A DNA stretch of 64,000 nucleotides, taken from contig JAAOMT010000222.1 of assembly GCA_016748015.1 (NCBI GenBank), forward strand, positions 230,817 through 294,816, given 5' to 3'. The notes under the pieces were generated by a model. That model was not told the origin of the DNA. It did not search any database and saw nothing but the letters and a program-made list of their open reading frames with translations. The position numbers were made by a program, and so were the translations under genes. Below are positions 43,710-54,320 of this stretch, one piece after another. Numbering within the stretch: the first letter of the stretch is position 1; every line of letters starts with the position of its first letter. The stretch comes from Geosiphon pyriformis. Lineage: Eukaryota; Glomeromycota; Glomeromycetes; Archaeosporales; Geosiphonaceae.

Positions 43710-44575
43710 TGTTATTCATAAATTATAAGGATATAAATTAGCCAATCAGAGTAGATGTAGTAAATGTGGAATTTCAGAATTCCTCTGAGGAATTGCAAGA
43801 TTCCAGGAATTTTAGGATTCTCTATTGAGGAATCGCAGGATTCCAAGAATTTCAGAATTCTCTATTGAGGAATCACAGGATTTCAGAATTCCAGAATTCC
43901 TCTCATCAGGAATTGCAGGATTCCAGAAATCTCAGGATTCCTATTGTGAAGGTTAGAAACAGAAAGAGACATCCAGTTTAGATTTAATCTAAGCAATCTT
44001 CCATATCACAAATATCAAATAAATAATTATTCACTATCTCAAATTCATTCTCAACTATCAACATTTCATGTTGATAGTAGTGCATACTTAACCATACTAG
44101 AACAATAGCTCTTGATCACGGCTATTAATGGGATACAAATCAGAATTGCCTTGGCTTATTTGCTTTATTTCATTTTCATTTTTTTTTTCTTTTCTTTTCT
44201 CTTCTGTCTTTATTTTTGTTGTTGTATATTAAATTAATTAAAAGCACTGAGTTATTGACATTATGGATAGCCTGGTAAAAAACCCAGAAATAAGGGTAGA
44301 ATTTTATATATTATCAAATAGCTTACCAGAAGGACATGACTGCCAGAATAAATCTGGCCTCCATGCTGAGAAAGAAATTGAACGGAATTGCAATTCCAAA
44401 GACTATTACAATTACAATTGAATCTCTATTCATTATACAAAGAACTCAACCAAAACTTTCAGATATCAAAACCTTCAGATTACCCATACCAACATCAACA
44501 GAAATCAATAGCTTTTAAGCACCAAGTTATGGGTTTTGTTATTTATTTTCACGCCAGAAATAATCACCTGTAACA
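43710..44575 (+). repeat. Gypsy D 5' LTR (866 bp), TATA region deleted
   Basis: TGTTATTCATAAATT ... CACCTGTAACA, followed by TTTGGTGCTCTC. A 40-bp tandem array lies at 43799-43945. Compared with the 3' LTR, about 35-45 bp holding TATATATAGG are missing between CCTATTGTGAA and GAAACAG (near 43950), so the promoter core seems lost. U5 has a pyrimidine tract near 44180-44220. Confidence 0.9.
43799..43945 (+). repeat. 40-bp tandem array in gypsy D U3
   Basis: Units start at 43799, 43839, 43879 and (partial) 43919, each beginning GATTCC or GATTTC and ending GAATCGCAG, GAATCACAG or GAATTGCAG. GGAATTCC-like half-palindromes repeat about every 20 bp. A partial unit precedes at 43767. The 3' LTR copy is at 51239-51385. 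Confidence 0.85.
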
Positions 44576-44637
44576 TTTGGTGCTCTCTGTGAGGTATAAT
44601 CCTACAGAAAACCAGCACCAACAAATACCATCCAAAA

Positions 44638-45675
44638 GTGGCAGAATCAGAAAATATAGGAGCAAACCATTTAGGATTTGCAAAATTCTTATTTCAACAC
44701 TATTGTTAATACTTGGGATTAAACCACAATCATATATCTGCCAAATCAGCTTTCAATTTTTATGTCAATGAAAAGATTTTCTCTTTATTAGGAACACCAG
44801 TGAATACTAAATCAGTGAGGGAAACTTTCTATAGAGAATTAATTCAAAATACCAACCTGCCAACAAATCACAATTTTGCCTCCATCATTACTGAGATCAA
44901 CAAAGAAATTAAACATCACACCCAACAAAGATATCTAATTACTTACACTAATAAAGGCAAAGGAAAACTACAAACACCAGCGGTAACACCCAAAAAGATA
45001 CAACCACCCACTTGGAAGAAAACAAGAGTTGAATCACCAACTGCCTCATCTTATCACTACACACTGGGAAGTGCTATCAATATAACATCAGCAAGCATGT
45101 CCATATCAAATGCGATATCAACATTCGGACAATTCCCATTCCAAAGTAAACAAAGAAAAACAGATCTATTAGAATCATACAGTGAATATTTTGAGAGATT
45201 TAAATCACGATTACCAACTCCATCAGGAAGTCAATCACTGCCACTTCAACCAGACTTTGGAACTGCTACCCTGTGGGAACTATTTGAAGAAAAAGAGGAA
45301 GAAGAATTGGAAGATCAAGAATTTACTTACCAAAACCTAATCACTAAAAACCCGGAAGTTGAAACCCCAAATCTTCAAACTCAGCAAAATCTAAATCTAG
45401 AAAATTCGGAAATAGAAACTCTGAATCATCAAAGGCAGAACAATCTAAACCCCAAATTAATTAATCAGCAAAACTTACCTTTAGTAATTGTCATTAATCA
45501 ACTGTTGATTAATCCAATAGCCGAACCCATACAGCAGCCACTTCAAAGTTCCTTCAAGAGAGAAACCATTGATAGAGCTGGAGAAAGAAAAAAAGAAGCC
45601 AATCTGAGAAGCTTATCAAGTCTCATGGGCCAACAACGACCACAACAAATTGCCACCCGTACTCTCATAGAATGA
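44638..45675 (+). pseudogene. Gypsy D gag, N-terminal part
   Basis: GTG start at 44638 in CCAAAAGTGGCAGA, with no ATG in the leader (44576-44637). A TAA at 44707-44709 (Gln CAA origin likely) breaks an otherwise open frame of 346 codons. N-terminal helical domain (SAFNFYVNEKIFSLL), then a Pro/Thr/Ser-rich and acidic region ending IATRTLIE and TGA. The capsid domain and knuckle expected after this are absent. Confidence 0.82.
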
Positions 45676-46528
45676 CAAAAGAAAAAGGAAAGAAGAAGAA
45701 GAACTTACTTAGGGAACAAACCAAGGATCGTGGAGTGATGATGGCCAAAGCAAACCAGCCACTGAATGGAGTTGGAAAGAAAAGGGGAAAAGAAAGAAAC
45801 AGGAAGAAGAACCAAAACAAACCACCACCTCCACTCATATTTCATATGCGACATAACCTCAAAACGCTTACTATTGACCCAAACTTGTATGTGTTAGTTG
45901 TGGCAAGAAACTGTCAACAATGGGCACATGCTGTAGTAAAGATGAAGAATGGACAACAGCAACCGAGTACTACTGTTACCCATGCATTCTTGAATGCAAT
46001 GGATGACTGCCAAAAATAAGAAAATGGGACAGCATCTTGTGTTTAGCTTGTGGAGATACCCTCTTAGATAAAGAAATGTAGAAAGACATTCCTGGAAGAA
46101 GAGGAGCATGCGATAAGACATGCCAATACACCATCCTGATCAATGACTGGGTATAAAAGGGAACTCCCATCAACGACACCTGGAAGTGAACATTAAGACG
46201 CCTGGAAGGATACTCACATGACAAAGATGAGATCTGGAGAATGGCATATGCTATGTTAAAAGGCACTACAACAGAGGAGCTAAGAGAAATTAAAAACAAC
46301 CCACTATCCTTACCTGAGCCTAAATATGTCCAAACCTTTGATGCCTTCAGTAACATTGAAGACAATCCAAAGGAATTTTATGAGCACTACCAGTGACTAG
46401 CACCTACAAGAAAAGAACAAGAAAAGCGCTTAGCATAGTTAAACACCCAGCTATGTGATTACTGTTTAATTCCATGTGACTTTCAATATTGTAATGAGTG
46501 TGACTTCATTTACAATCTACCACCACGC
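45676..46528 (+). pseudogene. Gypsy D deletion junction and cysteine module
   Basis: After the junction (about 45680-45880, frame change) the cysteine module begins: CVSCGKKLSTMGTCC at 45890-45934, YYCYPC, then LCLACGDTL, GRRGACDKTCQYTILINDW and, near 46450-46500, LCDYCLIPCDFQYCNECDF. All main CxxC pairs are kept. A few stops (TGA in NG-stop-LPK, TAG before KDIPGRR) interrupt it. The frame 45672-46019 is out of frame with this module. Confidence 0.8.
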
Positions 46529-47281
46529 ATGATCTACACGATCCCTGAAAAGGAAGAACCAATTAGCAACTGTGCATCAGAATCAGAATCAATGTTCAAT
46601 CCCAATTCAAACTCCAACAACAACAATGACAAAAACAATAGTTTAAGCTCCAATCAAAATGGCAATATTAAAAGCAATGACTTCAACTCAAATTCAAACC
46701 CCAATTCAAATCACAAACAATATATCGCACTCCTTGATCTCTCCAAAGAACAAGAGCTCAAATGGTTTAGTAATAATGGTGAAGGTATCATGCTGGAATG
46801 CATGCATAATACGGATGCAGAATTTGATCTAAGATATTTAGGAAAAAATGCCATCAAATTGGAACCAAATGCACGAGTATACATTGATTTAAAAATAGCT
46901 CTAGAGATTCCAGCAACAACTATGGTTTTTTTAGCATCTAGGAATAGTTTAGCAAAAAAGGGGATTAATATTAGAGGGAGAATAGTGGATGCAGGATATA
47001 CAAGAAATATCAGCGCTATGCTACAAAATGATTCAGAAAAGACCTATACAATTGAGCCAAATGAAAAGATAGCACAGACCATATTCCTGCCATTAGTCAA
47101 AATAACCAGCTTAGTAGAAGTAAAAACAAGGGAGGAATTGGGAATAACAGCAAGAGAGATACAGAGATTTGGATCCACAGGTAGAATAAATGTGCCAGTC
47201 AATATGGCCAAAGAAGAAATTGGTAACAAGGGAGAAATTATCTCCACTGGCCAACCAATTTTCATTCCATCATATGACTAG
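46529..47281 (+). CDS. Gypsy D dUTPase segment of pol
   Basis: An open 250-codon stretch. An Asn/Ser-rich linker (about residues 24-68) precedes the dUTPase: AEFDLRYL (motif 1), ASRNSLAKKGI (motif 2), GRIVDAGYTRN (motif 3, catalytic Asp kept), EKIAQTIFLP (motif 4) and REIQRFGSTGR (motif 5). The following part INVPVNMAKEEI leads on to the second beta-rich segment after a TAG at 47279-47281. Confidence 0.88.
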   Translation: MIYTIPEKEEPISNCASESESMFNPNSNSNNNNDKNNSLSSNQNGNIKSNDFNSNSNPNSNHKQYIALLDLSKEQELKWFSNNGEGIMLECMHNTDAEFDLRYLGKNAIKLEPNARVYIDLKIALEIPATTMVFLASRNSLAKKGINIRGRIVDAGYTRNISAMLQNDSEKTYTIEPNEKIAQTIFLPLVKITSLVEVKTREELGITAREIQRFGSTGRINVPVNMAKEEIGNKGEIISTGQPIFIPSYD

Positions 47282-49000
47282 CACATAGTAGTTATAGAAC
47301 AAAAAGTAAGAGATCAGGATCAAATTTTTGAAGCAGAGTCAGCTCTTTGTGAATCAGGAAAGATTGGACTTGTCAATCTTTACATACCAGCCAAGAACCA
47401 TAACCACATCAAAATTCCTATTTACAACAATACTAAAAGTCTTATTGAGATCCCAGCAGAAACAATCATTGGATACTTAAGCACAAAGGTAGAAGACCAG
47501 CCACCACATTCTATTCCAGACTTTTCACAATTGTGTAGATACATTGATATTATATCACAGATAATATACAGACAAAGTGAATGTTACTTGCTCCAACCAG
47601 AACAATTGGACCAAATAAACATGGGCAATTTGGACCCAGTCCAACGTATACAACTCAAGATGTTACTTAGCAGTTTCAGTGACATCTTTGCTAGTGAAAA
47701 TAAATTTGGCAGAACTGATATCATCCAGCATTAGATCAAAACTGGAGATGCAATGTCAATCAAACAAAGAGCATATAGAGTACCACTGACCAGCCATGAG
47801 ATTATTTATCAAGAAATCAACTGAATGCTTGACAATGGGTTAATTCAGCCATTAATGAGTCCATGGTCATCACCAGTGGTACTGGTCCATAAAAAGAATG
47901 GAAAGATTTGCTTTTGTGTGGATTACAGAAAGCTCAATGGAGTCATTTGTGGAGACAGTTATCCAACTCCAAGAATTTAAGAACTATTTGATGCTTTTGG
48001 TGGAAAGAAATGGTTTTCGACACTAGATCTGAATAGTGGCTATTGGCAAGTAGCCATGAAACCAGATGACAAAGAAAAAACAGCGTTCACCACCAGAGAA
48101 AGAAATTTTGAATTTGAAGTCATGCCATTCAGCTTAATAAATGTGCCAGCCACTTTTCAAAGGCTAATAGAGATCGTATACCAAGGCTTACTATGGAAAT
48201 CAGTTGTGGTATACTTGGATGACACCAATGTATTTTCAGAAACATTTGACGACCATCTCTACCATTTACAACAGGTGTTTGAGAGACTAAGAAGAGCTGA
48301 ATTGAAGTTAAATGCCAACAAATGTTTCTTCGGAAAAACAGAACTCCAATTTTTGGGACACGTGGTGAGCAGAGATAACATCAAAACAGACCCAGACAAG
48401 ATTGAAAGAGTAAAGAATTTTCCAGAGCCAACAAATCTCAGAGAATTAAGAGCATTTTTGGGATTCGCTGGTTATTATTGTTGTTTCATCCAAAACTTCT
48501 CCAAAATAGCCCAGCCACTAAATCAGCTGTTGACAAAGAACATTAAGTATGAGTGGACTGAAGCCCAACAAAAAGCATTCAACATACTAAGGAAGAAACT
48601 AATCCAAGCTCCAGTACTAATATACTCTGATTACAACAAGCCATTCATGATTACCACAGATGCATCAAGCCAAGCATTAGAAGCAGTATTGTCACAAAGA
48701 GGGCTGAATAAAAGAGAACATCCAGTAGCTTATGCAAGCCGAGGTCTAACTCCAGCTGAGAGAAACTATGGAACACCAGCATTGGAATATTTGGCTATCT
48801 ATTGGGCAGTAACCAAATGGAAAGAATACTTGAGCCAAAAATTTGAGGTGTACACTGATCACAAAAGATTGACATCAATCCAGAAACAAAAATTTGGGGA
48901 CAGATGCCATACAAGATGGAAAATAGAGTTATCACCATTTAATTATATAGTACATTACAAAAAAGAAAAAGACAATAGAAATGCAGACAGATTGTCATAA
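47282..49000 (+). pseudogene. Gypsy D linker, RT and RNase H
   Basis: In frame with the dUTPase. Linker with LVNLYIPAKNHNHIKIPIYN, then the NMGNLDPVQRIQLKMLL block. RT: CFCVDYRKLNGVI, STLDLNSGYWQVAM, and VVVYLDDTNVFSETF with intact YLDD near 48208-48250. RNase H: MITTDASSQALEAVLSQ, TPALEYLAIYWAVTKW and VYTDHKRLTSIQ, with D, E and D kept. 48056-49000 is open to NADRLS. Only a handful of stops occur upstream (in 47282-48050). Confidence 0.9.
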
Positions 49001-50456
49001 ATGAAACAAATCTAAAAACATTTCAAACCAAAAATATAACAAAACCCAAAAGAATTCAAATGAAAATATAACAAAAGATGGACATACAAAAATATCAACA
49101 ACTCCAACACTATATTAATATCCAACTGTTCAAGGAGAAATTATCTCAAAAGGAACAAAACCATATAAAACAACAATCAAAATATTTTATCACTTACCAA
49201 AATATACTTTATTGGAAAAACAGAAAAGAACCCAATCAACCACTCAGAGTCATCACAGAGCCAGAAAAAAAGACAATATTGTACAACATATACTCAGATC
49301 CAACAACAGGACATTTTCACAAAAAAGCCACAATGGAAAGAGCCAGAGAAAAATACTATTGGTCATTAATGTACCCAGACATCATCCAATATGTTCAAAA
49401 TTGTGATGCTTGTCAAAGAAAAGAAGAAACAAGACCCAGTGAACCATTAAAACCAATCAAAGTGGAACAACTATTTGATCGAATTGGAATTGACTTAGTA
49501 GGACCATTGACAATCACCAGCAAAGGAAACAAATACATAGCAGTAGCCATAGACTATTTTATCAAATGGCCAGAAACAAAAGCAATTCAAAGAGCAGATG
49601 CAGAATCCGTTGCCAAATTTGTTCATCAAGATTTGATCTGTTGACATGAATGTCCAAAAGAATTACTTTCAGACCAAGGAACTTATTTTGTGAACAGAAC
49701 ATTAACAGAATTAAGCCAAAGATTCGGAATTAAGAGGACACTATCATCACCATACCATCCACAAACCAATGAATTAGTTGAAAGGTTTAACAGAACATTG
49801 TGTAAAATGATAGCCAAACTGAGCCAAGAAAATCAAAATGATTAAGATTTGTTAATACCATCAGTATTATTTGCTTATCGGACAATGAAGCAAGATACTA
49901 CACAAGCAACACCATTTGAGTTGGTATACAGTAGAACAGTGACACTACCAGTTGAGATAGAAGTCAAAACGTATCCAACAAAACCAATAACGGAAGACAA
50001 TTTTCAAGAAACATTATTTAGAAGAACATATGACTTAATGAGAACTCTAGAAAACAAACGGTGAAGAGCAGCTGACAACATACAAAAGTCACAAGATAAA
50101 CAAAAAGAAAGACACAATAATTAACTACTAGAAAAACTAGTTGAGTTCAAGATTGGAGACAAAGTACTTCTATATTGTACCAAAGTAGAAAAACAATGGA
50201 GCAGAAAATTTGACCCCAAATAGGACAAACCATTTCACATAGAAGAAATTCTAAGAAATAGAGCTTATAAATTAAGATTAAACAACAAAATCTTGACCAA
50301 AGCAGCACATGGAGATTGACTGAAACCATATTACCAAACATCAGCATCCACCAGTAATATTCTACAATTGGGAGTACAATGAATACTAGTCAAACCAGAT
50401 GAGATTTCACGAGATCTAGAACCAATTATCATTATTAGTACCAACACATCAAATTA
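49001..50456 (+). pseudogene. Gypsy D integrase
   Basis: One base out of frame with RNase H. Zinc region TGHFHKKATMERA and CDACQRK; core Asp in IGIDLVGPLTIT, second Asp in LLSDQGTYFVNR, Glu in NELVERFNRTLC, so the catalytic triad is complete. Open parts 49078-49644 and 49849-50064, separated by single stops (TGA at 49642, TAA near 49843). C-terminal tail KVLLYCTKVEKQW and YKLRLNNKILTKAAHGD. No chromodomain seen. Confidence 0.88.
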
Positions 50457-50482
50457 ATTAACAAAAGAGCATATAAAAAGAC

Positions 50483-51145
50483 ATGGTTGACATGACAAAA
50501 AAAAGCCGAAAAATGGAAATCACAGACAACATTCACTCCTTAGCACAACAACTTTTTTAATTGATCCAACAACAAGAAATGGAGATTATAATCAATCAAC
50601 AGACTATTCAGTACAGAAACACAACAAAGAGACCACAACACAAAGTACGGAAAAAACCTGAGAATCTGATAAAAAAAATAATTACAAAAGTAAAATTGGC
50701 AATAAAAGAGCAATAAGTAGTCAGACAATACCAAGAGTTGACCAAAGAAACTTGGAATTGGTGAACCCAGCAATTTTCGAAAAACTACTGTTATTTCTAC
50801 TTGGAACAACATGTAGATATCCAGAATTTGTATATGAATAAAACAAAATGGTTGTTCAATAACACAATACTACAACAGTTGGAATCTTTTGTGGGGAAAA
50901 ACAACTTATCCACACAAGCCTGAGCCATTTACAGAATACATGCTGTATTTTAAGACTGGCCAAAAATCCTATTTGACAAAACAATGAATACTGTGACTAT
51001 TAACCAATGGGGCAAAATCACCAATGCCCAATTCGAAAAATTACAGACACAAATAATACAAATAATTTTAGAAAAAGAAATTCAAGAAATAGTACAAGAG
51101 GAGAAATTAGAAAGATTAGAAAATTTTGATGGAGCTCAATATTAA
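50483..51145 (+). pseudogene. Gypsy D third ORF (ORF3), function unknown
   Basis: One frame of 221 codons from ATG 50483 to TAA 51143-51145, broken by about five stops that are all one transition away from Gln, Arg or Trp codons. Gln-rich start, a basic middle (TKRPQHKVRKKPENLIKKII) and a helical C-terminal half (WLFNNTILQQLESFVGK, KITNAQFEKLQTQIIQIILE), ending acidic, LERLENFDGAQY. It sits between integrase and the purine tract, as in B, C and E2. No known domain recognised; no membrane segment. Confidence 0.65.
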
Positions 51146-51159
51146 AAAAGAGGAAATAA

Positions 51160-52060
51160 TGTTACTCATAAATTATAGGAATTATATTAAGATATAAATT
51201 AGCCAATTAAAGTAGACATAGTAAATGTGGAATTCCAGGATTCCAGGAATTTCAGGATTCTTCATTAAGGAATCACAGGATTCCAGAAATTTCAGAATTC
51301 TCTGTTGAGGAATCGCAGGATTCCAGAATTCCAGAATTCTTCTCATCAAGAATTGCAGGATTCCAGGAATCCCAGGATTCCTATTGTGAAAAATTGAAGA
51401 ATTGAAGAATTTTAATTATGTATATATAGGAATAGCATTAAAAGCAGAAAAGAACATTCAGTTTAGATTTAATCTAAGCAATCTTCCACATCACAAATAT
51501 CAGATAAATAATTATTCACTATCTCAAATTCATTCTCAACTATCAACATTTTATGTTGATAGTAGTGCATATTTAACTATACTAGAACAATAGCTCTTAA
51601 TCATGGCTATTGACAGAATATGAATCAAAATTGTTTTGGCTTATTTGCTTTATTTCATTTTCTTTCTTTCTTTCTTTTCTTTTCTCTTCTGTCTTTATTT
51701 TTGTTGTTGTATACTAAATTGATTAAAAGCACTGAGTTATTAACATCACAGATAGCCTGGTAAAAGACCCAGAAATAAGGGTAGAATTTTATATATTATT
51801 GGATAGCTTACCAGAAGGGCATGACTATTAGAATAAATCTGGCCTTCACACTGAGAAAGAAATTGGACGGAATTGCAATTCCAAAGACTATTACAATTAC
51901 AATTGAATCTCTGTCTATTATACAAAGAACTTAACTAAAACCTTCAGATATCAAAACCTTCAGATTACCCATATCAACATCAACAGAAATCAATAGCTTT
52001 TGAGTACCAAGTTATGGGTTTTGTTATTTATTCTCATGCCAGAAATAATTACCTGTAATA
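51160..52060 (+). repeat. Gypsy D 3' LTR (901 bp)
   Basis: TGTTACTCATAAATT ... CACCTGTAATA-type end (ACCTGTAATA). It keeps TATGTATATATAGG near 51418-51431, about 35 bp after the tandem array, which the 5' LTR has lost. A pyrimidine tract TTTCTTTCTTTCTTTC lies at 51659-51690. Preceded by GAGCTC (51132-51137) and AAAAAAGAGGAAATAA. Confidence 0.92.
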
Positions 52061-53531
52061 ATGGTTTAAAATCTTTTAAACAAATACAAGCTAAGAGTAA
52101 GACTGCTTTTATGTTGTGTTTTTTAAGTTTTTGGTTATCTCTTTGCTTATAGGTCTTTGGATCTACAAGTTTTAAGTTGGTCTTTTGTACATCTTTTGCA
52201 GACTCTTATCAGGTTGAAAATCAGCCCAGTTAACAATTTTTTGGCAGATATGATTAAGATTTTTTTGAACTATAACATATCTCTTGATGTTGGTGTTTTT
52301 TCTGCATTTTGGTTTTCAGGTGATACTCCTATGTCTTTTGTTCTAGAAAACTCAATGTTCCATGATGTTTTTGGGTCACTTAGAAGATTTGGTATTGCTT
52401 TTGTTGAACAATTATATAATAAAAAAGGGTCGATTTTTTATTAGAAGAGATTCCATCAATAAAAGCAACTTGATTTTAGGGGCCTGGTCTCTTTTTGATT
52501 CAAGCTGGCTAGTGATTATTTGGCCAATGCTTCTTTCTGTTCTGTTGCTCAGTTTTCCAGCAATGAGTCTTGGTTCTTGAATGTTTATGGTTCTAATAAT
52601 TTTTCTGCAATGTGATGAAATTTTTTTAATGCTAGTTTGGATGTTATTAATGTTTACACAAATAGGTCTTTAAGGAACTTGGGTACATGTAAAATAAAGT
52701 GTGATGTGGCCATGTTTTTTCTGATTTGGATGTAGGTATTAGAGTCAAGGTTGGTGGTCTGATGTTTTCTACAATAACAGAATTACAGGCAATTGCTCTG
52801 GCTTTGGAGTGTGTTCCAGTTTGCAGTGCCATCAGGATATATTCAGACAGCCAAGCTGCACTGGATGCTTGTACTAAAGAGTTGAAATTGGTTTTGCCAG
52901 ACTTTTACAATAGTTGCTAAATAGAAAAACATTATGTTGTAAATTTAATTAGAAGTAAAGGGCTAAGTATGTCTTGGAATAAAGTCAAAGAACATTCAGG
53001 TATAATAAGTAATGAGTGTACTAATAAGCTAGCTGATTTGGCTTCATGTTTGAATTTGGTTTTTTTTGTTCAGGTCAATGTAAAAAGTATTAGTACTGGT
53101 AGGGTAGTGGTGTCTGGTAATGTTCATCATTTTGTTTAGGATGTTTTTAGAGCTGTTTATCATGGACAATAGAAGGTTAAATCTGAGTTTAATATTGTTG
53201 ATACAAATATAAAAAAAAACATAAATTGAATTTAAACTGCCTCAATCTGGCATCTTAACTCACATATGGCAGCTGGTTACATGAGTAAACCCACTGCTGA
53301 TTTGCACTTGTATTTTATGAAAGCTCTATATTGTTGTCTGCTAGTTGTTATTTAAAAGCATTTGTATGATAAAAGATATCTCAGTATAACATGTCTTTAT
53401 TGCAGAGAGATAGAAACTTCTGACTATTTTTTCATGTGTCTATTTGATTTTGGTGTTTGTAAGGACCTACTTGATATGAGTTCAGTTGAGTAGAAGGTTA
53501 TGTTGAGTTTGAGTTTACTATCATTTTGCAT
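52061..53531 (+). pseudogene. LINE 1 ORF2, part 2: post-RT region, RNase H, CxxC motif
   Basis: This continues the frame cut at 43709 (GLKSFKQIQAKSKT). 52157-52444 is open. RNase H at 52690-52920: DVGIRVKVGGLMFSTITELQ and IRIYSDSQAALDACTKEL, with catalytic residues apparently kept. The C-terminal motif CLYCREIETSDYFFMC near 53390-53440 resembles the CCHC-like motif of such LINEs, but with Tyr in the expected His place. Interrupted at 53532 by a partial LTR. Confidence 0.82.
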
Positions 53532-54320
53532 TATTACAAGTAATTATTTGGGTCTTAAATCAAATAACAAACCCGTAACTTGGTGCTAATTTGCTTGATG
53601 ACATTGGTAATATCAGTAGGTTGTTTGAATTTGAAGGTTTTAATTGTCTAAAAGTTTTGGTTGAGTTCTTTGTATAATGGACAAAGATTTAATGGTTGTT
53701 TTCAGTAGTCTCCCAGAATCGCAATTCTATCAATTTTTTTAACTTGGTGGCTGGCAATTTTCTGGTAAGCAATCTGTATTTCTTATATGTTTTACCCACT
53801 TGCAGAGGTTTTTACCAGGCAATCTTTGACATTAATAACTCAGCACTTATTTTTTAATCAATTAGTTAACAACAAAAATAACAAAAATAAAATAAAATAA
53901 AATAAAATAAAAGAAAAAAGTAAGCCAAAACAATAAATATTAATATCTCATCAATAGCTGTAATCAAAAGCTATTGTTCCAATGTGGTTAAGTATCAGTT
54001 ACTATCAACATGAAGTATTGATAGTAGAGAGTGAATTGAGATAACAAATAATTATTTATTGATATTTGTGAATTAGAATGTTGTTTAGATAAAATCTAAA
54101 TGAAAAGATCTGTTTTTTTTATTTTTAATGCTACTACTATATATATATAATTGAGATTCTTCAATTCCTTAATTTTTCACATCAAGAATCTTGGAATTCT
54201 TAGAATTCTGCAATTTCTTTAAAAGAAATCCTGGAATTTTAGAATCCTGCAATTTTTTATACAAGAATCTTAAAATTTCTGGAATTCTGCAATTCCTTTA
54301 AGAGGAATTCTGGAATTCCA
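53532..54320 (-). repeat. Partial LTR of the gypsy C/D type in LINE 1
   Basis: Reverse orientation, starting TATTACAAG (decayed TGTTAC), then AACAAACCCGTAACTTGGTGC, matching the reverse complement of the D U5. An (AAATA)n tract lies near 53887-53912, followed by the TATA-like ATATATATAA (54139-54150) and GGAATTC-type repeats (54180-54320). The last 50-60 bp (U3 start, with the CCAAT and the terminal TGTTAC) are missing. GCAT precedes it (53528-53531); a matching right duplication is unclear. LINE 1 coding sequence resumes after it. Confidence 0.82.

Larger units (their letters stand above)
43710..52060 (+). mobile_element. Gypsy element D (internally deleted, same family as C)
   Basis: Inserted in LINE 1 RT/post-RT codons with a 4-bp duplication ATGG (43706-43709 and 52061-52064). 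LTRs are 43710-44575 and 51160-52060. Gag N-terminal half, cysteine module, dUTPase, RT, RNase H, integrase and ORF3 are present. The capsid, zinc knuckle and protease blocks seen in C are missing between about 45660 and 45880. RT keeps YLDD and integrase keeps the D, D and E residues. Cysteine module to RNase H (45890-49000) stays in one frame. Confidence 0.93.
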
